From Symbiodinium kawagutii (taxonomy: Eukaryota > Sar > Dinophyceae > Suessiales > Symbiodiniaceae), in the NCBI GenBank assembly GCA_009767595.1, contig VSDK01013519.1:32796-96795 (forward strand): a DNA stretch of 64,000 nt. The letters run 5' to 3'. The notes under the pieces are model-generated. The model did no database searches and was not told the origin of the DNA. It saw only the letters and a program-made list of their open reading frames with translations. This document shows, piece after piece, positions 32,357 through 44,219 of this stretch. The position numbers and the translations under genes are program-made. Each line of letters begins with the position of its first letter. The stretch's first letter is position 1.

Positions 32357-35300
32357 CCATGACCACCATCACCATCAATCATCAATCATCAATCATGAAT
32401 CATCAATCATCATCCACACTGTCACCTCATCTCAACCGACCCTCTCTTCCTATAGGCTTTTTTATTCCGGAAACTTCCACCACCACCGTTGCCTCTTTCT
32501 TTCAAAAGCTTGACCTCGACATATGCCTGACCCTTGAGCTAAGGAATACCTATAGCACAACGGTCTCGCCTAGTTCTGAGATGTTCCAGCTGCTTCTTTG
32601 ACAGAGGAAACTATGGGAATCTCATAGTTGAGAATCTGATCGTGTTTCAGTCATGACTCACAACATCGGACAATGGCTGCGGGTTTGATGTGCCACCAGG
32701 CTACTACAGCGTCATGCTGATTGTGCGCAACTGTTTTTTTTGTACATATGTGCACCAACATCTTGAACCCAACTTCGCCCAGTGCAACTTGATTGGTTTG
32801 TGTTTAAGACGGCTCCAAGATGAGCGTGCCGTAGCTTGCTTCAGATACGGCCCGACACTGCCTTGGGCTTCTTACCCCTGGGTTAAGTCACAACAGTGCT
32901 GAACTTATTGCGTTTTTTGCTATGCTATTGTAGATACTGGTTTTGGCAATGTGTTGTGTTGTGCTGGGAACACTTGGTAGTACTTAGTACTTATTAGCCT
33001 GGCTCTTTGCCTGTCAACTTGAGGAAATTCTGGATATGAACCAGTCGAAAACTGGCAGTGCTGGTGCAACCCTGCACTCCAGAGGTCCTCCAACTTTTTG
33101 TGTCAGGGACTCTTTTTGACCTGCATCAAAGGTGCAGGTTTACCAAACCACACAGAGCTTGTGTGTGTGTGTGTTTTTTTTCGCATTTCCCGGATGGGAT
33201 CAATGCTGATTGCAACAATGCGAGCATGTGTTGCTTGTGTTGCTTGCTGATGTGCATGAACATGCAAAAACTGCAGTGACATGCGCCTGTCAGAGCTTGC
33301 TTATAGATCAAATGCATCAGGCTGAACATGCAAATGAAACAATAGTAGCAATATTACAACAGTACATAAAACATTTGAAATAATTAACGATAATAGTTGT
33401 GTTGGCAATAGCAATGAGAATAAATGATGATATCCATGATAATGATAATAGTGATAGAAATACCAGTAATAGTAGTGATGACGATAATGATGATGATTGG
33501 AATAAATGATGATGAAGACAATAGTGATGATATTACATCAACAATAAAAGTAATAACACGAATAATGGTGATAATGATGATAGTAATGACAATGATAATG
33601 ATAGTAATTACTGATGATAAGTAAAGTAAATAGTGAATATATATCCATGTAGAAGACAAATATATATGTGCATGTGTAAATATCAATAGATGTATTCTAT
33701 TTGACCCACATATTTTGTGGTCGCTGGACATGGCTTCTGAAGTAACTCATAGATTTGTGGCTGGTGGTGTGTATTTCCAACCAGAAATCGCATGTCAAAC
33801 TCATTTAAGCAAAGGAATCCAAGAACGACATAGAAAATTACAGCCACACTGCACCATATACGTCTTCTGTGAATATACAAGTAAAGAAGTCTATATATAT
33901 GCATATGTATATAAACAAAATGTACATATACAGATATATATATATATACAGTGCACATACACACATATCTGTGTATTGTGCTATACGTGTAAATCTAACA
34001 GTAACCGTGGGTCCTATAGTGTTGATACGTCAAACCAATCTTTACAGTTAAAACAGTCATGAAATGCAACAATGATGTCCTTGTACAGAAAGATACATGA
34101 CGGGTGTATTAGGTGCGTCTGTCATGGCACTGCATCTATGATGAAATAACAGCCTGCCATCACATAGAATCATTGGTCGACATGATGCAAAAGTACAGTG
34201 CTGGTCACATCCCAGGTTATCTGCTTAAGAATTATACCATGTGCCAAAGATATGAGATCATCATCCCCAGGTATGGTTGAAATTCTTTGAAATGAGACCA
34301 CCAGCCAGTTATGAGCACAACGAGCATTGTGGAATGATGCAATCTTTCCCACGTCTGATTTTCCCTGAAACATCCCTACATAAGCTCGTAGGGAAAAAAG
34401 AGCTCACATGGCATCAACCAACCAAGATTATGAACAATGATGTCTACTGGTGCCAATGAAGGTTCAGAAAGATGAATAATGATGGCTAACATTGGTCACC
34501 CCTTGCCGCGGCTGATGCTTGGTGAACGGCTTGCTATGGGCTGCCTGCCACATAGAGCAGGTAGCCACGCCGAGCAGAGGCCTAGGCAAAGCAATGGGGG
34601 CAACGAGAAGGGCTGGGATCCACTGGGGAACTGATGGTTCAATAATAGTTGTTGATGATTACCCTCCAGTAAACTAGCCTGGCAATGGATTTTGACCATA
34701 TTTTATTGTGAAACCTAGGGAAACCACCAATAAACGATGGATTTTCCATTGCCAGGTTAGTTTACCAGAGGGTATATGACATGACTGGCTAGTGTGATTA
34801 ATCATCGCGGGTTGCCAACAATGCTTACTGATTATGCTTACTGATGATTAATGATGTGTATGAGCATTAGCAAGGCCTAATTTCGCTGAATGAGAATTGT
34901 CAATGATCATGGGTTGCTAGTAATCCTCATGACTGCTGATGGCTAATGATCACTCATGGTAAATGATTCATAATGGGGTAGATCCAAGTATTGATAAACT
35001 CTTCAGTTGATCATTACACAATGATGGTTGCATAGTACTGATGGGCAACTGTCCATTGCAGAAATGCTAGTAAACAAGGAATCATGATGGTCAAGTGATT
35101 GGTCATGGTTTTAAATAAATGAGACTGAGTACTCTGGTTGGTGGTTCAGCCATCCCCAAAATGTGCCTGTCAATCAACCAACCGTCCCAACATTGGTGAA
35201 AATAAGAATAGTTTGAAACCGCCAACCAGGAATCATGTTGATGGCAAATATGGTTAACCATCAACCATTCTTATTGATCATTGTTGAAAACTGATGTTCA

Positions 35301-38300
35301 TTACCGATCAAAAACCACCATTAACCAGAAACAATAAACACTATCAAGATTATTTATGGTAAAATGACGGTTGGCGATGGTTACAGTATTGATTGTGGAT
35401 ATCTTTGATTGATAGCTATAATGAAGCATTAACCATCATCAAACAATGCTTCTGAATGCTCATTAACATTGCTTAGTGATGGTTTATAATTGCTTCCATC
35501 ATTAACAATGGACCCTAGAAGATGATCATTGACCACGGATGATGAATGGCCAATACTTAGGAATGCTCATAAACATTGCTTATTTGATCTCAGTTCATGA
35601 TGAAGCTCATCAATCTTGCATAGTTGAAGCTCATTGCTCAGGGATGATCATCGTCAATGAATGCTCATCATCTGTAACTGGTTGGTGGTTGAACCACCCC
35701 CATGAAAAATATGCTTGTCAATCAGCTATTTGTTAACAACTCATAGGGAAAAAAAAGAAAATGTCATTGAAACCACCAACCAGTAGTTGTTTAAAGATTC
35801 TTGTTGATTACTATCCCCTCTTATTAACCATTTTTTAATGGCCATAACCAAACACCAACCAGGTAAGGTTCACAATTGCTTCCTGATCGCCTTGGACCTT
35901 CAGACCGAGGCCATCTCTGAGCTCCCACACGCATGCCACGGCTAAGTTACACCGCGGCTTCCACTTGCGATGCCAGCGGCGCCCGCGGTCGTCGCTATAG
36001 CCTGGGCATTTCATGGCCAACCCCGTGGGCATTTCATGGGTTTTTGGGGCGAATGATACGGCCAATGTTTTGAGATAGTGACTTGATTTTTCTTGAAATG
36101 CATTTCAAGTGCATGTCCAAGACTCGACCTGTACTTGAGGCTGGTGGTGTTTTTGAACCAGTGGTGCTAGCTACAGTAACTACTAATCAAAAATTATGAA
36201 CTACTCGTGCTTTTTGATGCTTCATGGGGTGCTAGTGAGGTAATGGTGAGCCTGGGCAACATGGTCTTACCACAACAGTATGACAATTTCGCACGACAGC
36301 AACCAGCCAACCAACCAACCACCTGATAGTCGCAACGGATCATCCCTGCCTTCGTCGTGTGCAGAGATCAATTTCCAATTCACGTCACGCCTCAGCGAAA
36401 TAACGGTTCATGAGTGGTTAAATAGGGATCATTCGTGGTTAATGGATGGTTCATTGACGGTAAGATGGTAAGTATTGATTGACTAATGTTTGACTATTGG
36501 CTAGTTACTGGTTAACTTATGGTTTATCAACCCTCTCCATAGTTGATATTGATACTAATAACTATGGTTATATCATCGGGGATTAGTTCGTATCGTTGAG
36601 AATGGTTCATCCGGATTTTGATTCATTTCAGGGAATGATAGTCCCCAACAAATTCCTTTCTTCAACCCCAAAAAACGAAGGATAAGCAATGAACTATTCG
36701 ACAGAACGACAGATGAACACAACGAAGAGTCTGGTTAGAACTGAGGTTCCATGGTCATGAACCCAACCAAACAATATGTTATTCTCCCCGATGTTCCCCA
36801 CAATAATCTAATAAATTGTTGCCTATCTCCCCTTTTTATCTCGCCCCTATTTATCTCCACTATTCTCCCGCATCATTCCCTTTTATCCATGATTAACGTG
36901 AACTGAACCTAAGGTGATTTCTTGGTTCTCTCTTCTATTCTCCCATGTCATCCCCTTTTATCCATCATTAACCCACTAAGTTGTTGCTTAACTGTCCCCT
37001 TAAGTTCATAATCTGTCATTAATATGGACTAAACATTTATCTATCATTAGCATGATCATCATCCCCTATTATCATTTATCATCATTTATCTAAGTATGAC
37101 TATCATCCCTTTTCATCCATCCTTTAGGCCATCAAGCTGTTGCTTAACAGTCCCCACTGTCCATGATTCACCGCCCTTCATAGGGCCCTGCCCTTCGGCC
37201 CTGCCCTTCATCGCCAAGTCTCGAGGAGGTCTTCGGCAACGTCAAGCGCCAGATGTCGTTGCAGCCCCAACCGCCTGGGGCTCGGACCAGACTTGGGCGG
37301 ACCTGCTGGGGGTTCTCAAACCCTCAAAATGCTGGATCTATTGCTATAAATGGTGGATGTTCAAAATGGGGAACCCCAAAAACTGCTTGGCTTATTATAT
37401 TTTATTTTGTAGAGATGGCTCATAAAAGATGATTTGGGGGTCCCCCTATTTTGCAAAACCACCAAATGATTAGTATTATATGATGTGGGGGAACCCCTTA
37501 TTTTGAGAAACCACCAGCTGATGCTTTGAGTCCCCTGTGCCATAGTTCACCGGACTTTTTAAGAGCCTGCGTTTTGATCGTTTGAAGGTAGACCCTCGAC
37601 ATTGTGCGGGGGTTCGTAGACAAGCCTCAAAATCAACATCCAGCAGTTATCTGTTCGCTGTGTCCATATTATATTCCATGGCTACTGTTGGTTGGGCGCA
37701 GGTCCACGCAAGCACCTCCTTAAGAGTTCCTGATTGGACTTTTCCTCTTGTTGGTTGACATTATCCGCATCTGATCTAAAAATTCTCTATGTACTCTGGT
37801 TGGCATATAATCTTGCAGTTGGGCGGTACGTATCCCCGTATCCCCATGTTGATGTTATCCCTATGTTGATGTTATCCCTAAACGAAGGTTTTTGACATAC
37901 TATGGGATGATCGACGCAAAATGATCCTGATTTCTCCCAATGGGATCCTGACCATCAGTTTCCCTTTCAGTTGGTCAGTGAAGAACCGCCGCGATTCACC
38001 TTCGCATTTGCACGAAGCGTTGCTATTCATTGTTGGTTGAGAAAGGTTGATACCCGTTGACAATGGTTTTCATCATCAGCAGTTGCGTAAGCAACCGTTA
38101 TCAATCATGATGGAAATATTAGATGTGATTATACCATGTTGTTCAATGAATTTTCGACCGATATCAACCAGTCTAAAGTTCATTGATGAACAAATGATTG
38201 TTGATCATTGTTCATATGATTGGTTGCGACTACCAACCAACTTATACACCACTCTTTGTTAAGATTCACAAGCTATCAATTGTTGAAAAACATGATCACT

Positions 38301-41300
38301 CATCATCACTCATCATCAAACACTACCATTCGCCTTGAGCAACCATCATGAACTGTCATTCACCTGTTGTTTACCATCATTACTCACAATCTAACCGCTG
38401 AAAATCATTAGTCATGATTAACCATCCTCAATCATAATCATCGTCTAGCCCGTAGCGACGCATCTTTATATGATAAGTGCTGATTCAATAGTCAAAACCT
38501 CTTTCCCCTGGTGAACATCCCCCAAATGACCAAGTGAGCCTTTCCTGGGATCTTCACCTACGCATTCCTTGGTGGGGGAACATTGACCCACGCAACAATC
38601 AATGATCATCATTTCCAAACCCATGAAAACAAGTCTAAACCCGTTGTCCACCCATGAAAAAACATGTTCATCATTTTCATTGTCTAGCCATATACCAGAA
38701 CGGATAATCTTCAAGCATTGACCATCATATATCATCAATGTCAATCATTCTTTTAGCCGTATATGACCATTATAGACCCACCCGTAGCACAACATCATTC
38801 TCATCAAACATCACTGCCCCGGCTGCTACCCTTCGCGGCACCTCGTTTTTGACCGCCCAGGAAAAGGATGGGGCCGCCATTGCTGGCACCTCGGTCAACG
38901 GAGAGACAACCGTGCGCCAATGGTTGTGCTGCTTCTCCATGGACGGTTGGTCACTGCCTGGCTGGTTGACTCCTAGCTGGCTGCTTCGTAGCTGCTTGGT
39001 GACTGCTTGGCCGCTATGGCAATGGCTGTGACTTGTCACACCATTTGTTCTATGATCATTTCGTAGAGTTTCCATCATGCCATGATTCGTCGCATTGTCA
39101 GTGAATCACACTGTAAGCATTTTGGGCGTTGCCAGCGGAAAGGTGAACCTAGGGGAAGTTGAAACGGGGAGGCCTCCGCCAATCGGTTTGTGCAGCTCAG
39201 AGCAGAAGCCAACCAACCAAAAAACTACTGGTCGGCATATCCCTGTTGTGACTGATCTCTAATCATTATCCTTGGTCCTGATGAGGGGGAACTCCCCACT
39301 CAGACACGAAAAGCCAGTGATTGTCGAGAAATCAGGGCTACGAACATGAAGTTGCGCTAAGCAATGTAAACCAAGCAACAAACATTAACCAACCCACATC
39401 AATCTCAATCTTAACCTTTACATCAACCAACCATTAAACCAACCAACCAACATCCACCATCCATCCCACCAACGTCAACCTTAACCAACCAACACCAAGC
39501 ACCAACCTGAACCCAAGCCCTACCCTCAAGCGCCCAACCCTCGTGTGTCACACCTGCCGCCTTAGCACTGCCCGGCAACGCCACCGAGGCGAACTTCTGC
39601 CGCGGAAAGAAGTCGCACCACACCGAGGAGGCCGCCGGTGCCTGGCGACGAGGGGCAGAGTGGCCATGGTAATGGCGGATCTACTGCGGCCAAGGGCTAC
39701 GTGGAAATGGTTAAGTGGTACATTCATAGTGATCAGTATGATCAACCATGATCAACTACGATCCCAGTTTTAAGTGGTACATTGATAGATCGTAGTTGAT
39801 CATACTGGGATTGGTGGTTGTTGGTTGGCCTGGAAATGCCTGGAATTCATAGTGGCCAGTGAAATTTTAGCGCTTGATGTTGGTGGCTCATACTCGTTAA
39901 TCATGGCTTGATAATTTTGGTAGCCAAGGTCGTTGATATAGATTAATTGATGGTAAACCGACAGTTGACATTGGCTCATAGTAGTCAAATTAGACAGGAT
40001 TACTGGTACATTCATGGTGCACACTTCTGGTGAATCATGAATGATGGTGGTTAAGTGGTCAGTTAGAAAAGAATTCAGACTGGTTCATTATGGTGGTAGA
40101 TTCGTAGTGGTTGATATTGAATACTTGGCTCACGGGCAACACTGCTTCTTGTGATTTATTGGTTCTATAGCAACACGTTGTGAGTGTCCAGCATCAACTA
40201 CAAGCGACTAAGAAAACATGTGACAAAGTATACAACCATGGTTTGCAATATAGGCTGGTAGAACCTGTATGATATCATCTAAGCCTTTCCTGACATGATC
40301 AATGAACCCTACCATTCTTCAAGCACTAGATTATCATCATGAATGCACTAAACCATCAATGAACCATCATGTTTCATAGGTGAAGCACTCAGTTGAGCAC
40401 TCAGCTAGTTAACCACTACGGTAGTCAACCACTCAGTTCACCGTTAATCCTCAACTAACCACAATTTGGGCTCAAAAGCTCCATGTCGTGGTTTCTCAAA
40501 ATAGGGGTACCCCCAAATCATCCATGATTAAATATTTATAATGATAAACCCACCATTTTTGGGGGGTACCCCTATTTCTCAGCAACTGCAGCGCGAGCTC
40601 ATGAACGTTCACAAAGCATGGGAGCAAAACTAAACTAAATGCAGTGGAAAGGAACAATCCAGTCGGAAGCCTCAGAGCCTCTATGAGGCCGCTCCACCAC
40701 AAACTTCGCAGTGCAAGGTCAGCTGGGGCTACAAAAGGACGTCCACCAAGGATGGTACCCCAATCTTAAGAAACCACCATTTCTCATCGGTAAACCCAGC
40801 CCTTTTCCTTCGCCAGCCCCACCTGCAGCTGTGCGCAGCCCGCCCACAGCAGATCGCCCATGCCTGGGCGACCTCCGGGAAGGGATCCAGGGGAAACGGT
40901 GGACCAAAAATGGTGGTGAGTGATAAATGGTTCATGAATGGCTAATAGTTAATGAATGGTTAAATGGTTAACCATTAACCTGGTTATGGTTATCATTCAC
41001 ACTGAATTTAGTTTCGCCTGGCTTTAATGGTTCATTGACCATTCATTAACCATTCATTAATGATTGAGCCATTCATTCATCAGTTAACAATTGGTTTCCC
41101 CTGGCTTTAATGGTTAATGAATGGTTAAATGAATGGCTTCCAAATGGTTAATTCATGGCATAGTAATAAATGGTTGATGAATAAAATCAAATGGTTCATG
41201 AATGGCCGATGGTTGTTAGTAATCAATTGTTTATGATGATGGTGGTTATTGATGATGGATATATGAACGGCTTAATAAACGGTTAATGATTAATGATTGG

Positions 41301-43110
41301 TTAATGACAAGTAACAATTAATCATTGTAACAAATGGTTGTATTGAATGGTTAGTGAGTGGTAAATGAATGGCTGATGAGTGGCTATTCGCCATTCATGA
41401 TGATGGTGGCTATTGAATGGTTTGTGAATGGTTCTTTGAATGATTTAAGACCAAAAATGACTAAAACTGGGCCAAGTAATACAACGGCTAAGTGATGGAT
41501 ATTGAATGGTTGCAATAAATTGTGAAGTACTGGTTTAAACATTTTACAATCAAACTGGTTTCAATAACCGTTATTTTGCCGTTGAATGGTTAATGAATGC
41601 TTAGTTGAACGGCCAAGTACCGGCTGAGTGATGGCCAAGTAATGGTTTTTGAATAGTTATTGAATTGTTGTTGAACAGGTTATCAATTATTCACCATTGA
41701 CCATTGATGGGCAATGATGATTGGTTGTTGAATGGTTGAAGACAATGGCGAATCAACATGGCAGGATAACCACATCGCTAATTGTTAATTGAACAGTGTA
41801 GTAACGATGGCTTCTTACCAGAACAAAGACCGCTGACTCACCTTGTAAAAGTGGGCAACAGTGGGGTGAAGAATGGTTCTTCACAAAGCTTAATAAATGG
41901 CTAATGGTCAATAGCGACCAACACTGATTAGAGAACAGTTCAATGCTGTTGCAGCAACAGTCAGAGAATGACCCGTTAAAAAACATTGTCAAAAACCAAT
42001 TGAATACTGGTCGATCAATTGGAAAACCTTGTCAATAGGTAACGGTCAATAAGGCAAGGGAGTGCAATACAAGCGGAATAACTTGTGGTTCATTGTGTTG
42101 AGTCATGATGTGATGTGCCAGAAGTTGATATTCAATTTATTCAGCGATGAATCCATGTTGCTGCATCTGTTGGTGAATCCTGAAAAGATTATGTACAGTA
42201 ATGATCTGTGACGGTTCATGATAAATTCAAATCTATTATATATATATATATATGTGTGTGTCTATGTTGCGTTTCATCGCTGCCGCGGAATGATGACGTG
42301 ATTGTCAATGATCCTTTGAACTGCGGGGTGTTAGTGGTTCAGGGGTCACTAAATGTCTCAACTGGACACTAAATGTCTCAACTGGACATCACCCAACCCT
42401 CATGGGAATATGAATAAGCCCCCACTGTCATCCAAAGGTGATGTTCAATGTCCCTAAAATGGGACATTTACGAACCCTTGTCTGGTTGCTAATGATCAAA
42501 TAGCAGCTGGCTATGAACAAGCTAGAACGATTCATGATGCTGGATGAGGGTGACAGTAGTTGATCATGTAACCAGCCAGAGGAAGCAAGTGGTTGTGGTG
42601 CACCTGGCCTGGAAACCCAGGTATGTTCAGCTGCTTTCCAAGGCTTTCCCAGGGTTAAACATGTTGATTTTCCCAGCCATCTCAGGTGATGACACCAGCA
42701 GGTAATGGATGTGAATGGTTGTTGATAAGCTCTTACCACGCCCTTACCAGCTGATTCACGTCTTGTCAACAGTGGACATGAACCCATACCTGATATCTGC
42801 AAAACGTTGCCATCAAAGAAATCCGCTGGCATAGCCCCGTTCTGAAAATGCGCTCCTTCTGGCAAGCACCACTGTAAGGGGGAAATGATCTACAATTGGC
42901 GGAAGTACAAGTTCTTGCAGGTTCACCAACAAATCAAATTGGAGAAGGCCACTGTTTATTGCAACAAAGTTCCCCAGCTCCGCAGCAAACTCCGTGTTGT
43001 TTTTTTCTGCCACGCCGGTCTCTTTCACGGTGCCCCCCAGAGCGAGTCCAGGAATTGGCTGAAACGCCGTGCTTTGCCCCCGACCAATTTCCTGGGATGC
43101 CGTGGCGTAG
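31973..43110 (-). CDS. Kelch/Asp-box-like repeat protein, long multi-exon gene (12 exons reconstructed)
   Basis: Exons, 5' to 3' on the minus strand: 43029-43110, 42790-42871, 42573-42608, 40823-40872, 39554-39641, 38830-38889, 37241-37274, 36323-36390, 35898-36001, 34545-34581, 32487-32526, 31973-32046. Every junction keeps the reading frame, usually phase 1. The peptides follow the kelch plan 'hydrophobic strand, GG, loop, N-D-x-W': LLPLAGRPGMGDLLWAG, then SSVWCDFFPRQKFASV, then NGGPILFLGGQKRG, then GWGCNDIWRLT plus RDVNWKLIS, then YSDDRGRRW (an Asp-box, SxDxGxxW), then RRGYLLYVAG, then SLRDFWRSNEN. Such repeats build beta-propellers used for protein or glycan binding; no catalytic domain is seen. 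Introns run from 157 bp to over 2 kb and hold the inverted-repeat elements. The 32.5-kb and 34.5-kb exons also have other open frames and are the weakest. Both gene ends are unresolved. Confidence 0.5.
32298..32360. repeat. ATC microsatellite
   Basis: TTCATCATCATC grading into (ATC)n. Similar tracts occur at 48236-48272 and 44935-44982 (GAT then GAG). Confidence 0.9.
33072..33340 (-). repeat. 269-bp dispersed repeat, inverted copy 2
   Basis: Reverse complement of 26473-26741. Similarity stops sharply at CAAATGAAAC on one side and fades near CTCCAGAGG on the other. The pair is 6.3 kb apart and could fold as a large inverted repeat. Confidence 0.9.
33345..34490. other. GATAAT-rich and TATATA-rich stretch
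   Basis: 33415-33620 is a degenerate GATAATGATGATAAT repeat; 33870-33965 is TATATACATATG-rich. No coding island. Confidence 0.6.
34660..34774. mobile_element. Inverted-repeat element, TACCCTCTGGTAAACTA family
   Basis: TACCCTCCAGTAAACTAGCC to GTTAGTTTACCAGAGGGTA, with GGCAATGGATTTT and GGATTTTCCATTGCC inside; 115 bp. It is 80 bp from a kelch-like exon. Confidence 0.75.
35134..35229. mobile_element. MITE-like element, CTGGTTGGTGG family
   Basis: CTGGTTGGTGGTTCAGCC to GAAACCGCCAACCAG, 96 bp, interior GTCAATCAACCAACC shared with other copies. Confidence 0.7.
35678..35783. mobile_element. MITE-like element, CTGGTTGGTGG family
   Basis: CTGGTTGGTGGTTGAACC to GAAACCACCAACCAG, 106 bp, 13-bp perfect inverted ends. 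It lies 450 bp from another copy, just downstream of the kelch-like exon at 35898. Confidence 0.75.
37351..37464. mobile_element. MITE-like element, TTTCTCAAAATAGGGG family
   Basis: TGGTGGATGTTCAAAATGGG to GATGATTTGGGGGTCCCC and TATTTTGCAAAACCACCA. A partial second right end follows at 37475-37518 (GTGGGGGAACCCCTTATTTT), suggesting nested or tandem insertion. Confidence 0.7.
40488..40584. mobile_element. MITE-like element, TTTCTCAAAATAGGGG family
   Basis: GTGGTTTCTCAAAATAGGGG then TACCCCCAAATCATCC at the left; TTTGGGGGGTACCCCTATTT at the right. The best-preserved copy and a good reference for the family. Confidence 0.75.
40920..42570. other. Degenerate AATGGTTAATGAATGG repeat DNA
   Basis: 40920-41760 consists largely of variants of ATGGTTAATGAATGG, locally palindromic with AACCATTCATTAACC. 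A TA/TG microsatellite lies at 42237-42262. CACTAAATGTCTCAACTGGA is repeated in tandem at 42347-42386. It lies in one intron of the kelch-like gene. Confidence 0.6.
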
Positions 43111-43721
43111 CTGCTAATGTGAGTGACACCACGGAGACAAGTCAGTCACAAAAGAACTGCAGCACAGCCACGGTGGTTTTCGTAATAGCAGCAGTAGTAG
43201 TAACTGGAGTTTCAAGATTTGGTACTAGCAATTAGAATGATTTGATCAGACATATCAGCATGTCGCGGATATCAAGCATCAATTGGACTGGTAGCCTTTA
43301 ATCGTTGTTTTTAGCCGAAGCCCAACAACTAACAAATCGCAAGCAATTACTCCTAGATGGTTGGCATCTTCCCGCTAACCTTGTAGCTCTCCATGATGCA
43401 AAATTAGAAACGTGTGAACACCACAAGTCCCTTGACACTGCCAACCAGAATCAGCACATGGTCCCTGGCCAACGTTTTGCTGCACCGCCATGGATTCCAC
43501 AACAGGATTCATTCCGAACGCCACCTTACTGTCCAACTTTTGCCTGGCTGCATGATCATCCCCGCCATTGATAGGTAAATAATCAATATTTTCCATGATC
43601 AACCATTACCAACTCTTGATTAACCATTAATTATCAACCAGTGGCTTACCAGTACCAACCGTTGATACTATCGCCCGTTCATGACAGTAGATACAAGCTT
43701 CAAGACTTGCTTGCAGCCTAC

Positions 43722-43760
43722 TGAAAAGCCAAGCAGCTTGTCTTTCCAATTGACCTCTGC
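43722..43760 (-). CDS. Small upstream exon candidate
   Basis: A 39-bp piece between acceptor TTCGCAG and donor GTAGGC codes RGQLERQAAWLF, phase 1 to 1. A second coding-like stretch at 43435-43560 (KVAFGMNPVVESMAVQQN) lies between it and the exon at 43029. They may extend the 32-43 kb kelch-like gene upstream, but phase into 43110 is not resolved. Confidence 0.35.
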
Positions 43761-43919
43761 CTGCGAAGAAGTTGCGGGCCCGAGGCCGAAGACACATGAT
43801 GCAAACATCAACCCCTACTGGCCATTTCTTCACAAAAGCCTCGGACTTTGACCCACGGTGTCATGACTAATTATACTTCAAGTGGTTGAGATATAGCGTC
43901 ATACCATGACAATGCTCAT

Positions 43920-44170
43920 GATATTTACCGCACCCTTTGAAAAGGTAATCACTACAGCCATTTCTCACTATTTCTGTATTCGCGGTGTTGCGATGCCCCA
44001 TTTTTTGACCACACGAGCGGGGTGGCAGCGAGGTGCCACACTCGCTGAAGGTTGATCTGCCATGAGATGCCGCCTCTGCGTAGACGAAACTTGCCACATC
44101 ATCCACGTTCTTCTCCTCGAATAATCGGGGTGTCATAACAACAAGAGCTGTGTGGCTGAGTATGGCTTGT
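43920..44170 (-). CDS. Coding-like island, minus strand
   Basis: A minus-strand frame reads SHTALVVMTPRLFEEK, then VDDVASFVYAEAASHGR. A second frame (ISWQINLQRVWHLAATPLVW) overlaps its lower half. Exon borders are unclear. Probably one or two exons upstream of the kelch-like gene; function not recognised. Confidence 0.35.
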
Positions 44171-44219
44171 GTGACCATTGGTAGGCTGTGGCGGTTATGT
44201 TGATACATGATTGTTGGTT

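Noticed and set aside
37195..37290. Plus-strand reading SLEEVFGNVKRQMSLQ
   Set aside because: Attractive as protein, but the minus reading GWGCNDIWRL joins neighbouring exons in phase and completes a kelch unit; plus lacks a GT donor in frame.
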